In this document: piece by piece, positions 32,982 to 45,620 of the stretch
How positions within the stretch are numbered: the first letter of the stretch is position 1
Layout of the letters: every line of letters starts with the position of its first letter
Origin: Myxocyprinus asiaticus
Taxonomy: Eukaryota; Chordata; Actinopteri; Cypriniformes; Catostomidae
Direction of reading: 5' to 3'
Assembly (NCBI RefSeq): GCF_019703515.2
Contig: NC_059372.1
Coordinates: forward strand, 16,453,992-16,517,991
DNA length: 64,000 nucleotides
The notes under the pieces: model-generated
Databases searched by the model: none
The model's input: the letters and a program-made list of their open reading frames with translations, nothing else
Told to the model about the DNA's origin: nothing
Made by a program: the position numbers and the translations under genes

Positions 32982-34154
32982 TAGGGATGGGAATCGTAAA
33001 GAATTTAACAATTCTGATTCCTCTTAACTATTCTGGTTCTTTAATGTTTCCATTTATGATTGTTTTAGTAGGCCTACTTTTGAGGAAGAAATATTTGGAA
33101 ATAAAAAGTGCAGTTCTTTTTTAATTTACTGCCTTCAGCAGCCTGTTACCAAATGTTTAGATCATATTATATTTTAAGAGAACAGATTCTTGCAAAAGGT
33201 GTTTTCATCTAGAACTTTTCATTAAGATATTGTAATAATTCATTATTATTATTATTGTTTTATAAAATACCACTAATTACAACAAAATGCATAATGTGTA
33301 ATCTTTAACTACACAATGTCATATCAACCGTCATTCAGTAATTACTCTGATTTAAGTCTCACAAGTCTTAAATAGACATAATACAATAACAATTCTTGTT
33401 TCATTTAGAGTCGGACATTACAAAAACTTTTTTTTATTATTATTATTCACTAAAAAGATCCTGTTAATAAGAGTAATTCATTTGAGAGGTAGCAATAAAA
33501 ATGCTCATAAGAGTCTTTTTTTCAGGAATCAGATTACACTGGAAGCGCTTTGTGTTTTACGTTGAACATTTTAGTAGGGTGGCTGCACTGCCAGAAACCC
33601 TGTCAGTATATTTCAGCACTGTGTTGTGCCTGCATTGGTGTTAGAATGCATATTTGAGAACCATTAACGGAACCAAAAGTCTTAAAAAAATCATTTGGTT
33701 CTGTGTTTTAAAAAAACTATAGAAAATAGATCTGGTTCTGCATTAATTTTCAGGGGTATTTTTTACATTTATGAGGGCAAATTCTAAACCTATACATTAC
33801 ATATACATAATTTTATTCAAATACTTCAATTTAATAAATTAATTTATATAAGCTTTCAATTCGAATAATTAGACTGAGAATATATTACCACACTTACACT
33901 ACCCATATACTTAAATCAACATCTAATCATATTTTTGGTGATAATATGTATAATTAGGCTTAGAATAAAATATTAAGATGAAATACAGTATATTCAATAT
34001 TATAAATTAAAAAGCAGGAAAAATAATTATGTGAGCAGTTTTTAAATTTCAAGGACATTTTTGTCACTTTTGGTGGCATTTTTGCCAAAAGCCACCCTTA
34101 ATTTCTGACCCTGGGTTTTAAATTAGAACCCAGGATTCTCGGTTCCCAGCATTA
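32982..34154. mobile_element. Candidate hAT-like element
   Basis: The left end TAGGGATGGGAATCG resembles the inverse of the right end CGGTTCCCAGCATTA. The 8-bp flanks ATGACAGG (32974-32981) and GTGCCAGG (34155-34162) agree at six positions. The interior is AT-rich with repeated GATTC/GGTTCT motifs and no transposase. The GGGATGGGAATCG start is one I recall from fish elements. Moderate confidence because both the ends and flanks are imperfect. Confidence 0.5.
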
Positions 34155-34162
34155 GTGCCAGG

Positions 34163-36992
34163 CCTTGCAGCAATGTACTACAAAACCTACTTTAAAGACT
34201 AAATACTTGCATTGTTATTACGGTGCTTATTTGAGTATGGGGTTAGCACAAGCCCCTTTTCGGTGTGGGAAATGACGGGGTGTTTGGTGTGACGAATGCA
34301 AATGATCTTTCTGTCAGGTCTGCTTATTTTAATATAGCAGGCCAGGATTTGTTAGATTTGCATTCTATTGGCTGTGATTGGAGCCACATAGCTGCCAGGA
34401 CAACAAGTTGGAGATGTTCTATTGTATGTGCATGTGTCCCTAGGCGTCTGCTAGATCTACAGTAGCACTGCATCATTAATGTATATGTTGTCAGATGTAG
34501 GGTTATACATACAATAGACTGTACAATTACTGCATATTTCCACACCAAAACATGTAGTTATCATTAAATCTGCTAGCTCAGTCATGTATGTTGTGTGGGT
34601 GAGAAGTGTTTACTTATGGCCATTAAAAATACATTAAGGAGAGAGGGCTGACAGAGGAGGGTATAGACAGAGATGTTCTGGGATGAAGACACTGGAGACT
34701 GCAGTGTGGACAGGCTTTATACTCACTGTTTTAGAATGCATTCCAATGCAGAACAGAAGCCCTGGGTCCCAGCCCTGTTCCCTCCTCAGCAGGCCAGCAC
34801 CACCTGCCGCGTCCAGTCTCTGCACCACATGGTGCGGGCATGAACCGCTCAGTGGAGCTGTCTCTCAGAAAAGCTCTATCCACACTCGAACGGAGCACAA
34901 ACTAGGAAAAAATGTTTTGCAAGAATGGAATGTCACAGCGGATAAGCATTACAAGCTGCTCCATATTTATTATGTGCAACAATTTGACTTACAGAGAATT
35001 TAGATTAATAACGCTCAGCCCCGGGAAGTCATTTCCTTCAGAGCGAGTGATTTACATGCAGTATCGCCCAGAGAGAAGCTTTTCTCAGGTCCTTTTTTTA
35101 GTGTCAGCTGAAAATAATGACATTTAACACTGTGCCCAAGGTTAATAGGTGCTCCCCCATCTTTTGAATCCATCCCTCTCTTTTGCTTCTGTATGTAGGA
35201 GGGGTTTTATTATAAAGTTATGCTCCATAGGACACATATGTGAAAGTCTTTGTAAAGGTCATCAAAGATAGAAAACTTATGCTCTGGCAACAATGTTTGC
35301 CTATTTTTCCCCCCACCTTTTTTGCCTCCATTAAGTTAGTTCTAGTGCTAAATTTGTGTTTAGAACCCAGGAACTGAGTTTTATATTATATCAAAATTAT
35401 GTAGTTTTGAGTGCATGCTTCACACTGAATCCCACTCCTTTTTGTACTGCCAGTTTGAATGCAGGTCTCTTTGTACTGTGTATGGAAGGTATAACTCACG
35501 TTTCTGTCTGATACCTCTGCTGCCCTGAGGGGCTAAATGTGTTCTGATAGTCAGTTCTTCCCCCCAACCCCCCCCCAAAAAAAAAGAAAAAAAAAAGAAC
35601 ATTACCTGAACTTGGAGAAAGTAATGCAGCACCCAGAGTAAATATATTTTTTTATGATCGCCTCTTCCCTGTGTCGTGTGATTGTTTTTAACAAGTTTTG
35701 CTCCCCTACCTGGTGTGCAGGATACATATTGATAAATGATTAACGGCCACAGAAGGTATGAGGATCCGGATTGTGCCTTTCTCCAGTGAGCAGGCCTGCT
35801 GTTGAATATTTCATCGGCACACAGATGTGCTGCCGATGTCTATATAACTGCTCTTGGCTCCTCATCCCTGCTCTATTAGAGAACCGTGAACAACGATCCC
35901 CAGCTCTCTCCTGCATCTCTTCTCAAACTCGTGACCTCAGCAACGCTGTGGTTATCTCGACTCTAATTTCTCTATCACGGTACAGCATGTCTGTGGGGCT
36001 CAGAGGATGTTCGTGTCTGTCCAATGAGATTGCAGTTACGATGTTGATCAAAAACTCCATCATTGCATGCTCACATCTCCACTTTTGCACTTTAACTTTT
36101 TTCCCCTTTTCTACAAGTTGCTTTAGAAAATGTTCTTTCATACATCTTGACCAGTACTTTACACCAGTGGCGGAGCTAGGGGGTGGCCAGGGGTGGCCGT
36201 GGCCACCATGGACCGAAGCCTGGCCACCCCATTGGCCACCCCACTCGCAACTGCCGCTTTGGTAATTTTTTGTCTTGGGCACAATTTAGTTTTTAGAGGT
36301 GGAACTGTCTCTGTACAATCGCAACACACAGGAGTCTTAACATGTGCGCACACCAAGGTCGCCTCACCTCTCTGTCCCGGGTGTCACTGTATCACTGTAT
36401 ATTTTTTTTAAGCTGCTTTAGAAAATGTTCTTTCAGGTGTTCTTGACCAGAACTTTGCACAAGGGATATATAGATTTTTAGAATGTGTTTTAGGATTAGT
36501 CAGCTTTACACTAAGTTAGGCACTAATTGTCTTGTAATGTCTAACATTTTGTGTGTGTTTGTTTGGGTGGGTTTTGTGAATATACTGTTGTCCCAGCCCA
36601 TCCCGTCTGTCTGTGTTACACTGCCATCTCCTGTCTGGGAGCCCTGGGCCAGGAGGCAACAGGGATTTGGTGAGACGGGGTGTTGGTCTAGTGCTAAAAA
36701 ATACAACAATGATCAAATAAGCTCCTGTTTTAATCCTCCACACTCAGATGCCTTACCCCAGAACACTGTAAATAAAAAAACTGCCCTAAAGTACTGCTGC
36801 TATTTTTACTCTTGATAATTGCACAACAACACAAAAGGGAGCCCTTGCGTGTTCTTTGGGTGAAATTAAAAGGACAAAGAATGGGGGAGTAAGAGTGTCT
36901 AAGCACATGTGTGTATGTGTGTGAAAGCTGGTTGTCTGTAGATGACCATGTGTTTATTAGTGTGTGTAACTGTAGTGTAGTGATTGATTAAT
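34163..36992. other. Non-coding block, no gene supported
   Basis: The longest frames (34683-35003, 35771-36265, 35923-36282 on the other strand) overlap antisense and have no family resemblance. A repeat pair sits at 36117-36460. Nothing else is recognised. Parts such as 34690-35140 are repeat-free. Confidence 0.4.
36117..36460. repeat. 48-bp imperfect direct repeats flanking a 247-bp segment
   Basis: GCTTTAGAAAATGTTCTTTC followed by a TCTTGACCAG block occurs at 36117-36164 and again at 36412-36460 with several mismatches. The segment between starts CAGTGGCGGAGCTAGGGGG, a start I recall from fish DNA transposons, and contains an imperfect GGCCACCCC repeat. It could be a transposon fragment beside a local duplication. 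Confidence 0.5.
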
Positions 36993-37000
36993 TTAATGCA

Positions 37001-38188
37001 TAGGGCTGGGTATTAACAGGGCTGCCAGTAAGGGGGTACAACTGGACCTTTTGTCCCGGGATTGAGGGTGGCCCGGAGTAAAGGGTGTTATCCACAGAAA
37101 GGCTATGCCATATTGTAGAGCACATCTAATCATGTTCAGCAGGAGACATGGATATAAACAGAGACAGCGCACAACAGTGAATGCCATCTGGGTAGCGCAC
37201 GATGATGGGATAACTCTCGGACAATGGACTGGAGGGAGGCCGCTGAATGAATTTTGTACTGGGCCCAAGAATTCCTACCAACAGCCCTGGTATTAAATAA
37301 GATTTCCCAATTCTATTGCGATTCACAAGCTCTCGATTCGATTCGATTACTATTTTGATTCAATATTGATTCATATATGTATATTTCAGTTATAATGTCC
37401 ATTTTTGCTTATATATGAAATAAATCCTCTCCCAGCTAATGCTGTTAATTATAGGGGACCTTCTAACTAGGTACAATATGAAAATATTAATTTTACTAAT
37501 TATATTTTATTAGTTTTTCATCATTTTGGACACATTTAGCTTTTTAAAAATGAACAAATCAATGTATTTAATCAATTAATATGATATTATATTGCATATA
37601 TTATATTTTGTTACATTTTTTTTGTTTAATTGCATAATTTGTACTATTTGCAGTTGAACACGTGCTAAAAACCGGTACTGTTTCTTTAAGGAAACCCAGC
37701 ATTTCTGTAAATTGCCTTTAAATTAGCGCATGTTAACGAGAGAGACTTGATTGGCTTTATCTCATCTGTGCTATGCCTAAAGATAATTAAATGTTTATTT
37801 TTTTGTTGTTTTTGATAACATAACAGAAAGGGCATAATCTAAAGGGCATGATCTAAAGAACAGAAAGGGCATAAAAGAGGCATTATTCAATGACAAATCG
37901 GTTGCGTGGATCTCGTCTTTGGACACACATTACACGGAACAACTTTTACTCTCAACATGCAGTGAAAGGATCTTGCTGCTGAATACTCCACCACTATACT
38001 ACACAATTAAAATTCTCTAGTGAGTGAAATCTAAACATTTTCCAGTCAGATGCCAAATATATACATTTTTATTTGCATAGCAGGAAATTTGGTTGCAGAT
38101 GCGACTTATTTCCTCTCATTGTAGTGGAGAGTTGCGCATAGAGTAAAATATCTTGCGATTTAAGAATCAATATTTTTACACACCCCTA
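37001..38188. mobile_element. hAT-like element carrying a nested hAT-like insertion
   Basis: The left end TAGGGCTGGGTATTAA and right end TTTTTACACACCCCTA are rough inverted copies. Flanks TTAATGCA (36993-37000) and ATAATGCA (38189-38196) match at seven of eight bases. The sub-terminal blocks CTCTCGATTCGATTCG and TTTAAGAATCAATATT are typical of the fish family. A second element (37017-37289) interrupts it 16 bases from the left end. No transposase remains. Confidence 0.72.
37017..37289. mobile_element. Short hAT-like element nested in the left end of another
   Basis: The ends CAGGGCTG and CAGCCCTG are perfect 8-bp inverted repeats. GTATTAA lies directly on both sides (37010-37016 and 37290-37296) as target duplication, extendable by a G if the terminal base is ambiguous. 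Removing the element restores the host's GGGTATTAAATAAGATTTCCC. The interior has no transposase. Confidence 0.82.
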
Positions 38189-38196
38189 ATAATGCA

Positions 38197-38325
38197 CTAA
38201 TCAGTCAATATTTGGCCATTTTTAGATTATCGGCATTGGTTGATAACCATGTCTGCTTTGCAAGTTAGCAGAAGTGTTTCCTCACCCTTATGTCAGTTCC
38301 AAAATCCACTGACTACCTTTTCAGT

Positions 38326-38371
<46 letters not shown>

Positions 38372-40539
38372 TTTAAATTTCGTTTGAGTAAGGACTTGCA
38401 TACAGTACATGTCATTTGCTCTCATTAAATTGTAAATCTAGGTAATTCATTGGCAATCTGTGCCCTCGCTCTCTAGATATCAACAAATTTTGAGTATTGA
38501 ATATTGTGTCAAATAATTGGTATTCCATTTCAGCAATTTTGTGTACATCACATTTGCTGTCAAATTGTATTACAGTATGCATTTATTGTCACATTTTTAC
38601 CCTGTTCCCAAGGTACTGGTATTGACATCGACCGAGACATAAAACACACTGGTATATGGGAGATAACACATAGATAAAAACATGCAATAGCATGTACATA
38701 ACTGTTGGGATATATTAGAACAGCACTCAGACATACATGTATGACCACATTCACATATCCTGTGGCGTTATGGTTGAAGAACAGAATGACATTATTGTGA
38801 AAGTATAGTCTTGATATTTGTATTGATAGACTGTCTTTGTGCACCCATCTCAGAGATTCAATCATTATTTAGCCCAGTTGAATAGCTAGAGCCACTTCGC
38901 CATTCTGATGGGTAGGTGTCATTTTTTATTAACTGCCTTGTGAGGGAATGATCAAAGTCCACAGATGTCAAGTCGTCAAAGTCACTGCTCTCATATAGAG
39001 TTATAGGATTGCACGGTGACTCTATATGGACCTTTTTATTATGCCACACACTGCCTAGTTGTGGTTGCAGATCTGAGCAACCCAGGCTCATAAAATAGCA
39101 TGCAAGATGACTTCCATCCTCTCTTTTTTATCTGTCTCTCTCACACAAACTGTTAAATACATGTGCTTCATGGCTCATTAAAATATTAATAGGTTTGTTT
39201 ACATTTGTGAGACATTGCTGGCTCATATGTACGGCAAATCGCAAGAAGAGTTAACACCTCTTATATGCTGGGCTTAATTGTTTTTGCCATGAACATTAGG
39301 CAAATGCACAGGGTTTATTACCAGTCTTGAATGTTGCTTACATCCCTTTTAAATCTTACTGACTTCAGTATCTGTGTTAAATTACACTGACCTTGTTGGT
39401 TTACAGCCCTGGTAACACCTTAATGGAGCATCACAATGTATTGTTTAGAACGCTTTGGATTTGTTACTTTGTTTGTACTGCTCTACAAAGCTGCTGTAAC
39501 TATGCCAACACCTAAACTGAGAAAAATGGCCTCAGTGTTTTTTGATCACTGTGCCAAACATGTATTATCATTTTTCTTTTCTTTTCTTTTTTTTTTTTTT
39601 ACAATTACATTCAATGCTTCCTTTGAATCTGAGCATATTTGAACCAAAAACCAAGTGTCACAGAACAGTCTTAACTTTGACAATATGTGTTGTTACTTTG
39701 TTTTGCTTTTGCAGGGCAGTGTAAGTCATATCAGGGCCAGTATTCAGCATAAAGTATTTTTTAGATCACAGAAGGCCTGTTTGATTATAAGGGACATGAA
39801 CATGGCTGTGACATGGCCGTAAGGACACACAAAATGAAGATTAACGTAGCACAGAGGGAGAACACAGTTATAGAAGGGAGCCAGAGAAACAAAGATTAGA
39901 AAGACTGACAGAGGACATAAACATAAGGATGGGAGGGAAATAAATAGCTCTAGAGAGTGAAAGAAAAGGGGATGGGGGCTCATGGTGGAGAGCTGGCCGG
40001 CATTAGATGAAGGATGAAGGTAGGGGGTGGGGCAATGGCAATGGCAATGGCAATGATAAATGGCCCGTGGCTCATCAGTGTTAGCCAGGTTGGTGTGCAA
40101 AGATTAGATTTTAATACATTGCTTTGACTTTCCATCAGTACCAAATAATCGTTGTTTCATGCAAAAATAAACTGAATATGAGACTTTGCCCTTGAACAAG
40201 AGCCATTTAAACTATGATACGTTAGTTCATCACAAAGAGAACTTTGTCAGGTAGAAACAAGTATTGTATACTTGTGTACAGTGGAGCAGTTATTTGTTTC
40301 AGCTGGTTTAAAAGCTGATTTAATAGTTGATAAATGGCCATATAGGTAATCCAAAGTTTGATTGTTCTCCATTTAGGCATTTCTTTTGTGTTTAAGACAT
40401 AGTAGAGCTGATGTACTGTTTGCTTAAAGTTTTTATACTGTTAATGGTGAAGAGAGTAGATGGTCTTCATATTCATTGCAGTTATTACATCATATCATAT
40501 GGTGATGATGTCTTTTTGGTACTTTGTAGTGGTAGAGAT
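38197..40539. other. Non-coding block with (TA)n and a hexamer repeat
   Basis: (TA)n at 38328-38367. A GGCAAT hexamer repeated four to five times at about 40030-40055. A T/C-rich tract at 39571-39600. No exon or full transposon is recognised. The frame 39744-40100 (minus) is low complexity because of the hexamer and purine-rich DNA. Confidence 0.4.
38328..38367. repeat. (TA)n microsatellite
   Basis: About 20 TA units without interruption. Confidence 0.95.
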
Positions 40540-40551
40540 TAGGGTTGTCAC

Positions 40552-42315
40552 TAGGGATGTGTCCGAAGCTGAATTCCTTATTTGGAAAGGCACGAATAGT
40601 TAATTCAAAACAAATAACAAATTCTACCGAATAATAATAATAATAATAATAAAAATGATTGACTGATTATCTAACAACAAGCACAGAGGTAGAGTGATAC
40701 TTATACAAATATATCTAAAATGACAATGCAATGGTGAGTCAGTGAAGCCAATATGACTAAAGTATACATTTTAAGAACAAAATGTGCATGGTGTGATTTA
40801 AAGTTTAAATCGGATGGCCGCATTGCAGTCTCCGTTTATTGTGAAGTGTTCAAAAAAATATTCATTAGACTGATTATCCAACAAGTATAAAGTGATATTT
40901 TAAATAAACTTATCTAAATTAACAATAAAATGATGAGTCTGTGAAGTTACTATGACTAAAGTGTTGAACTGTCAAAATGAATGCGTTAACGCATGCGATT
41001 AATTGAAAGAGTTTAATGTGTTCATTTTTCTTAATAGTGATTAACTCATTTACCATTAATACAGCATAAACCAACATAAACACTGGTTGTAAGGGTGGAA
41101 CCTTTGCGATGTGTCTGCCCGGAGTCATTACACTGACGGACTCACCACAAACACACGCAGCAGTGATTCAGTGTCATTGATAAAGTGATGGGGTAAGGAG
41201 CTCTTAATACAAAACAAGCCTAGATGGAACTTGTGACAGAAATCAAGTATTTTTCAGACTATGTAAGACACATTTTAATTACCACAGAAGCACATCAAGT
41301 CTGTCACCAAAATGCAGAATGATACATTTTTGTCTGCAAGCGCTTTTCATGTGGAGTTCAAAGCGGCGCTTGATGCAGGTGCTGACGCCCTGACATGAAT
41401 CATGAACGCGGCTTCACAATTGTTGTAATAAAGCGGATAGCAACAGTTGCCAGCTGATTAATATTGAAGAGGTTGAGAGTTTAAGAGATGTAATGCCCAT
41501 TGCAATGAATATGCAACCTATGTGGGGGTTTAAGTTCTTTCAATTAGTCAAACTCCCACTTAGACTTTGGGAAACATTTAATGTTACTTAAATTGGTGCT
41601 ATTTTAGTGCATTTCTATCTTTATACTGTGGAAGGCTTTGTTTGGAAAATGTTAATAAAGCACTGTATTGTTAAATATTGCTTTGCTTTCTTTCCTAAGA
41701 AGGAAATTAAATCTGCGAATAATCACGATTAACTACGAAAGATTATGCGATTAATCACAATAAAAAATTGTAATCGACTGACAGCACTACTAAAGTGTAA
41801 ACTTTATGAATGAAAAGGCGCACGGTGCGATCTCAAGTTCATAAAATGAAGCAATATTGTGAATATTGCAATGATTTTAATGTGCTTTTTATTTGGCTAC
41901 TTGATTTCCTAAAGAGCGCATTAGACTAATTTCAGGGCTGCACAGTTAATCAAAATAACATAAAAATCTGGATATAGTCATATGTGATTATTACTGCAAA
42001 AAGCTGTAGTTAAATGAAATTAGGAGCCTGCATAGGCCCTTCAGAGTGAATGACATGCTGTTCTGCATGCAAAAAAAATATACATAATATTATTAATAAT
42101 ATTAAGAAGAAATCATTTTATGATTTATGCATGGCATATTTGCTATATGGAAACAACAAACAGAATAGAGACACATTTAAAAATAGGCTGTTCATTTAGT
42201 TTTGACGCATTTCTGGTTAAAGCCCCATCCACATTTATATTTCTGAATACTTTACAGATAATTTTGCCATTGCAACAGATACAGATATAGATAATGGCTT
42301 TGCTACACACCCCTA
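40552..42315. mobile_element. Middle nested hAT-like element with perfect 8-bp target duplication
   Basis: GTTGTCAC is found at 40544-40551 and 42316-42323. The ends TAGGGATGTGTCCGAAGC and GCTTTGCTACACACCCCTA are inverted copies with one or two differences. The element contains two diverged direct copies of a ~220-bp unit (from about 40643 and 40868; shared blocks GACTGATTATC, AGTGATA, TATGACTAAAGT). It was inserted 12 bases inside the left end of the outer element. No transposase frame. Confidence 0.83.
40964..41789. mobile_element. Innermost nested hAT-like element with perfect 8-bp target duplication
   Basis: CTAAAGTG flanks the 826-bp block at 40956-40963 and 41790-41797. Ends: TTGAACTGTCA against TAGTGCTGTCA read from the other side. 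Sub-terminal blocks GCGTTAACGCATGCGATTAA and the AAAGATTATGCGATTAATC block are characteristic of a widespread vertebrate family beginning TAGGGCTGTCAAA. No transposase frame is present. Confidence 0.83.
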
Positions 42316-42679
42316 GTTGTCACGATTCCAAAATATCCATAGTCGATACCAATACCAGTGAAAGTATATGCTAATGAACAAACTCCTTTATTTAAAAATA
42401 AAATTATACATAATTTGTCAAATAAGATTTTTATTGTAGTAGCAGGATTTCTGAATTTACAACAAATCAAAAGAATTTTCAGATATTCTCAATTAAGTAA
42501 ATATTGCTTCATGATTTTTTAAGAAATTATTTAATTAAACAGTCAGAAATAAAATACAAAAATAAACAAAAACAAAAAAAATATGCAATAGAACAAATAG
42601 AAACAATAGAACAAAGATGCAAATGAAGTAAACAGTGTTTGTTTTTGTTATCTGACAGCAGTCAAGCATCATCAAATGT

Positions 42680-42788
<109 letters not shown>

Positions 42789-42893
42789 GAAAAGTAAACA
42801 AATTTAGAATAGAACTCCTTTATGTTATTACAAAAAAAAAATACAACCATTGATTATACTTGACCAAAGTTCCAGTACTTGGACATCCCTAGT

Positions 42894-43473
42894 ATTAGAG
42901 ACACAGAGTTGATAAGACTAGCTCAGAAAATGTCAAAGAATTTGAACACATGACGCCCAAATGGGCACCATTTCTCAACGTGTCGGCACCTATTGTTAAT
43001 TTTGTCTGTCAAGATTTTTTACCTTTTTTTTCTCTCTTTAAAGAGCCAGAAAATAAACAGTGTTCATTAGCAAATACTGTTTTCCTTAGTCATCAAATGA
43101 TAGCACCCATGAATTATTTAGTCTCTGACAACTGATGTCAGTTTGTTATGGTCTCTGGTCCTTCACAGAAATATAGATAAATAACTTTAAAAAAAACTGT
43201 AAAAGTACAGAGCAGATTTTACAGTCAAAATTAATTAAATTACAGTATATTATTGTTGATAAATGCTCATTAAACAGTGAAATGTTTCAAATGTTCATTT
43301 GACAGGAAAAACAAGCTTAGTATGTCAGAACACGTGAAAAATAGCTACATTAAAAGGCAATCTCTGTAAATGTAAGGTATTTAGTAGTTATTTTATACAA
43401 TTGTCCGATAAAGTGTTGTACTGCCAAAATATTGGTTTTTATGTGAAAAAAACTAGGAAATAAGTAGAAATAC
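42894..43473. other. Unassigned non-coding sequence
   Basis: No gene seen. Short AAACTGTAAAAGTACAG motifs near 43190-43230 recall a cyprinid repeat (similar motifs at 52480-52570) but no element boundaries can be set. Confidence 0.3.
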
Positions 43474-43477
43474 TTAA

Positions 43478-44090
43478 AGGAATAGTTCAATATTTTGAAT
43501 CCTGGGGCCCAAATGACATGTTTTCATGATCCCTATTAGTAGAAACCAGAACTTCGCTAGCTCCCCTCTTCCACCTGTCCGGTAACACCGGGAAGCCTTC
43601 TCCTACTCTACTGCATAGGCATATGAAAATATGACAGTCTTTGAAAACTATGATAAACGCTTTTCAAAACATGACGCTCACAGTATAATCATACCGATGT
43701 CAGTACGTTATTTGTTATTTGTTATTTGTGCTATTTGGATAGGACATTTTTTTTCTCAAAGATGCACTACCTTCTCAGCTGGTGTAAGCTCCATGGAAGC
43801 CAGAAGAATCCAAAAATAACTGCTGACAGAAAGCTTTTTTTTTTTTTCTCAAGATAACATACTGACACTGGTATGATTACACTGCGAGCATCATGTCTTG
43901 CGAAACAACGTTTATCCTTGTTTTCAAAGACGCGTATGCCCGTGCAGTAGAGTAGGAGGGGACTTCCCGGCATTACTGGACAGACGGAGCAGGGAGCTAG
44001 CGAAGTTCTGGTTTCTACTAATAACGATAATGACTGAAAACATGTCATTTGGGCCCAGAGTTCAATTTCATGGCATAGTGGTGAGGCGCT
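43478..44090. mobile_element. TTAA-flanked fold-back MITE
   Basis: TTAA at 43474-43477 and 44091-44094. Long inverted arms: GGGCCCAAATGACATGTTTTC near 43505 pairs with its complement near 44040, GTAGAAACCAGAACTTCGCTAGC pairs with GCTAGCGAAGTTCTGG, and CAAAACATGACGCTC pairs with GAGCATCATGTCTTG. The centre is around 43790. The right end also reads TTAAAGGATA and directly precedes the next Tc1-like element. No coding capacity. Confidence 0.82.
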
Positions 44091-44721
44091 TTAAAGGATA
44101 AGGTCAGTGTACAAACCCTATTTCCAGAAAAGTTGGAATATTTTGTAAAATGCAATAAAAACAAGAATCTGTGATTTGTTAATTCCCTTGAACCTTTATT
44201 TAACTGACAAAAGTACAAAGAAAAGATTTCCAGTGTAAATATAAACACATTTTGAATTTGATGCCTGCAACACACTCAAAAATGTTGGCAAAATATGAGT
44301 GAAAAGATTATAGAATATTCAAGTTACACAGTTTTGAAGCATTCCACAATAAGCAGGTGAATTGGTAACAGGTGAGGGTATCATGATTGGTTATAAAAAG
44401 AGCATCCAACAAAGGCTCAGTCTTTGTAAGCAAAGATGGGTCATGGCTAACCACTTTGTGCCAAACTTTGTGAGAGAATTGTCAAACAGTTAAAAAATAA
44501 CATTTCTCAGTGCAAGATTACAAAGAATTTAGGTCTTTCACCATCTGCATAATATTGTGAAAAGATTCAGGGAATCCTGAGAAATCTCAGTCCATGTAGT
44601 GCAAGGCCAGAAACCACGGTTGAACGTGCGTGAACTTCGAGCCCTCAGACGGCATTGCATGAGAAACCGTCAAGCTACTGTGTTAAATATAGCCACATGG
44701 GCTCGGGAGTAATTAACAATA

Positions 44722-45620
44722 ATGATTGTCACGTATCACAGTCCGCCGCTGCATCAAGAAATGCAACTTGAAACTATTACGCAAGGAGAAAGCCATACAT
44801 CAATTCTATGCAGAAACACCGCCGGGTTCTCTGGGCCTGTGCTCATCTCAGATGGTCCGAAAGACAGTGTGCTGTGGTCAGATGAATCCACGTTTCAGCT
44901 TGTTATTGGGAAAAACAGATGTCGAGATATCCATGCCAAAAACCAAAGGGACCATCCTGACTTTTATCAGCAAAAGGTGCAAAAAACAAAATCTGTCATG
45001 GTATGGGGGTGCATCAGTGTCCACGGCATGGGTGACTTGCATATGTGTGAAGGTACCATTGACGAGGAGGCATATATTGGGATTTTAGAGAGACATTTGC
45101 TGCCATCAAGACGACGTCCTTTCCCGGGAAGTCAATGGTTATTACAGCAAGACAATGTCAGGCCTCATTCTGCACGTACTATAACAGCGTGGCTTCGTAG
45201 ACACAGAGTGTGTGTGCTTGTGTAGAAAGGTTCTAAGTTCGTGGGCAATGGAGGAGTCAGGAGACAATCTTCAGCTTTTACACAAAGTGGACGGTAACCG
45301 TCAAAACAAACAGTTCATAAATGAATGAAAAAGCTCTCTCTCTGCTCGACTGGTGTGCTTTCTGGTCACTCTCTCTCTCTCTCTGATGTTTTGACGTACC
45401 TTTTAAGTCTCCCTCCGCCATCACTATAATGAGAGACAGGTGTTAGAGATAATTATGAGCCAGGTGACGAGCCTTACCGCACTCCCTCTCCCACAGACCG
45501 ACACATGACAATGCCCCCCATGCCACAGCTTGACTGGCCTGCCTGCAGTCCAGATCTGTCTCCTATTGAAAATGTATGGCGCATCATGAAGAGGAGAATC
45601 AGACAACGATGACCACAAAC
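44722..45620 (+). pseudogene. Tc1-like transposase, interrupted
   Basis: The frame 44722-45225 shows LWSDESTFQL (first catalytic Asp), KSVMVWGCISVHGMG, LERHLL and QQDNVRPHSARTITAWLRRH (second Asp). After the inserted LTR the frame resumes with LDWPACSPDLSPIENVWRIM (third acidic residue region) and RRIRQR near 45530-45605, then a TGA where the conserved C-terminal helix should continue. The N-terminal DNA-binding part (44430-44720) is decayed with stops. Catalytic residues survive but the gene is split by the insertion. Confidence 0.85.
45221..45527. repeat. Solo LTR inserted in the Tc1-like transposase
   Basis: A 307-bp segment starts TG (TGTAGAAAGG), ends CA (CATGCCACA) and is flanked by GCTTG on both sides (45216-45220 and 45528-45532). 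TG...CA ends with a 5-bp duplication are the signature of an LTR retroelement. With no internal sequence it is a solo LTR, left by recombination between two LTRs. The donor family is not identified and its orientation is not certain. Confidence 0.75.

Noticed and set aside
44722..45225. Intact Tc1-like transposase gene
   Set aside because: The N-terminal domain is decayed and the frame is cut by an LTR insertion.
45221..45527. SINE instead of solo LTR
   Set aside because: No pol III boxes or A-rich tail; TG...CA ends and a 5-bp duplication fit an LTR better.
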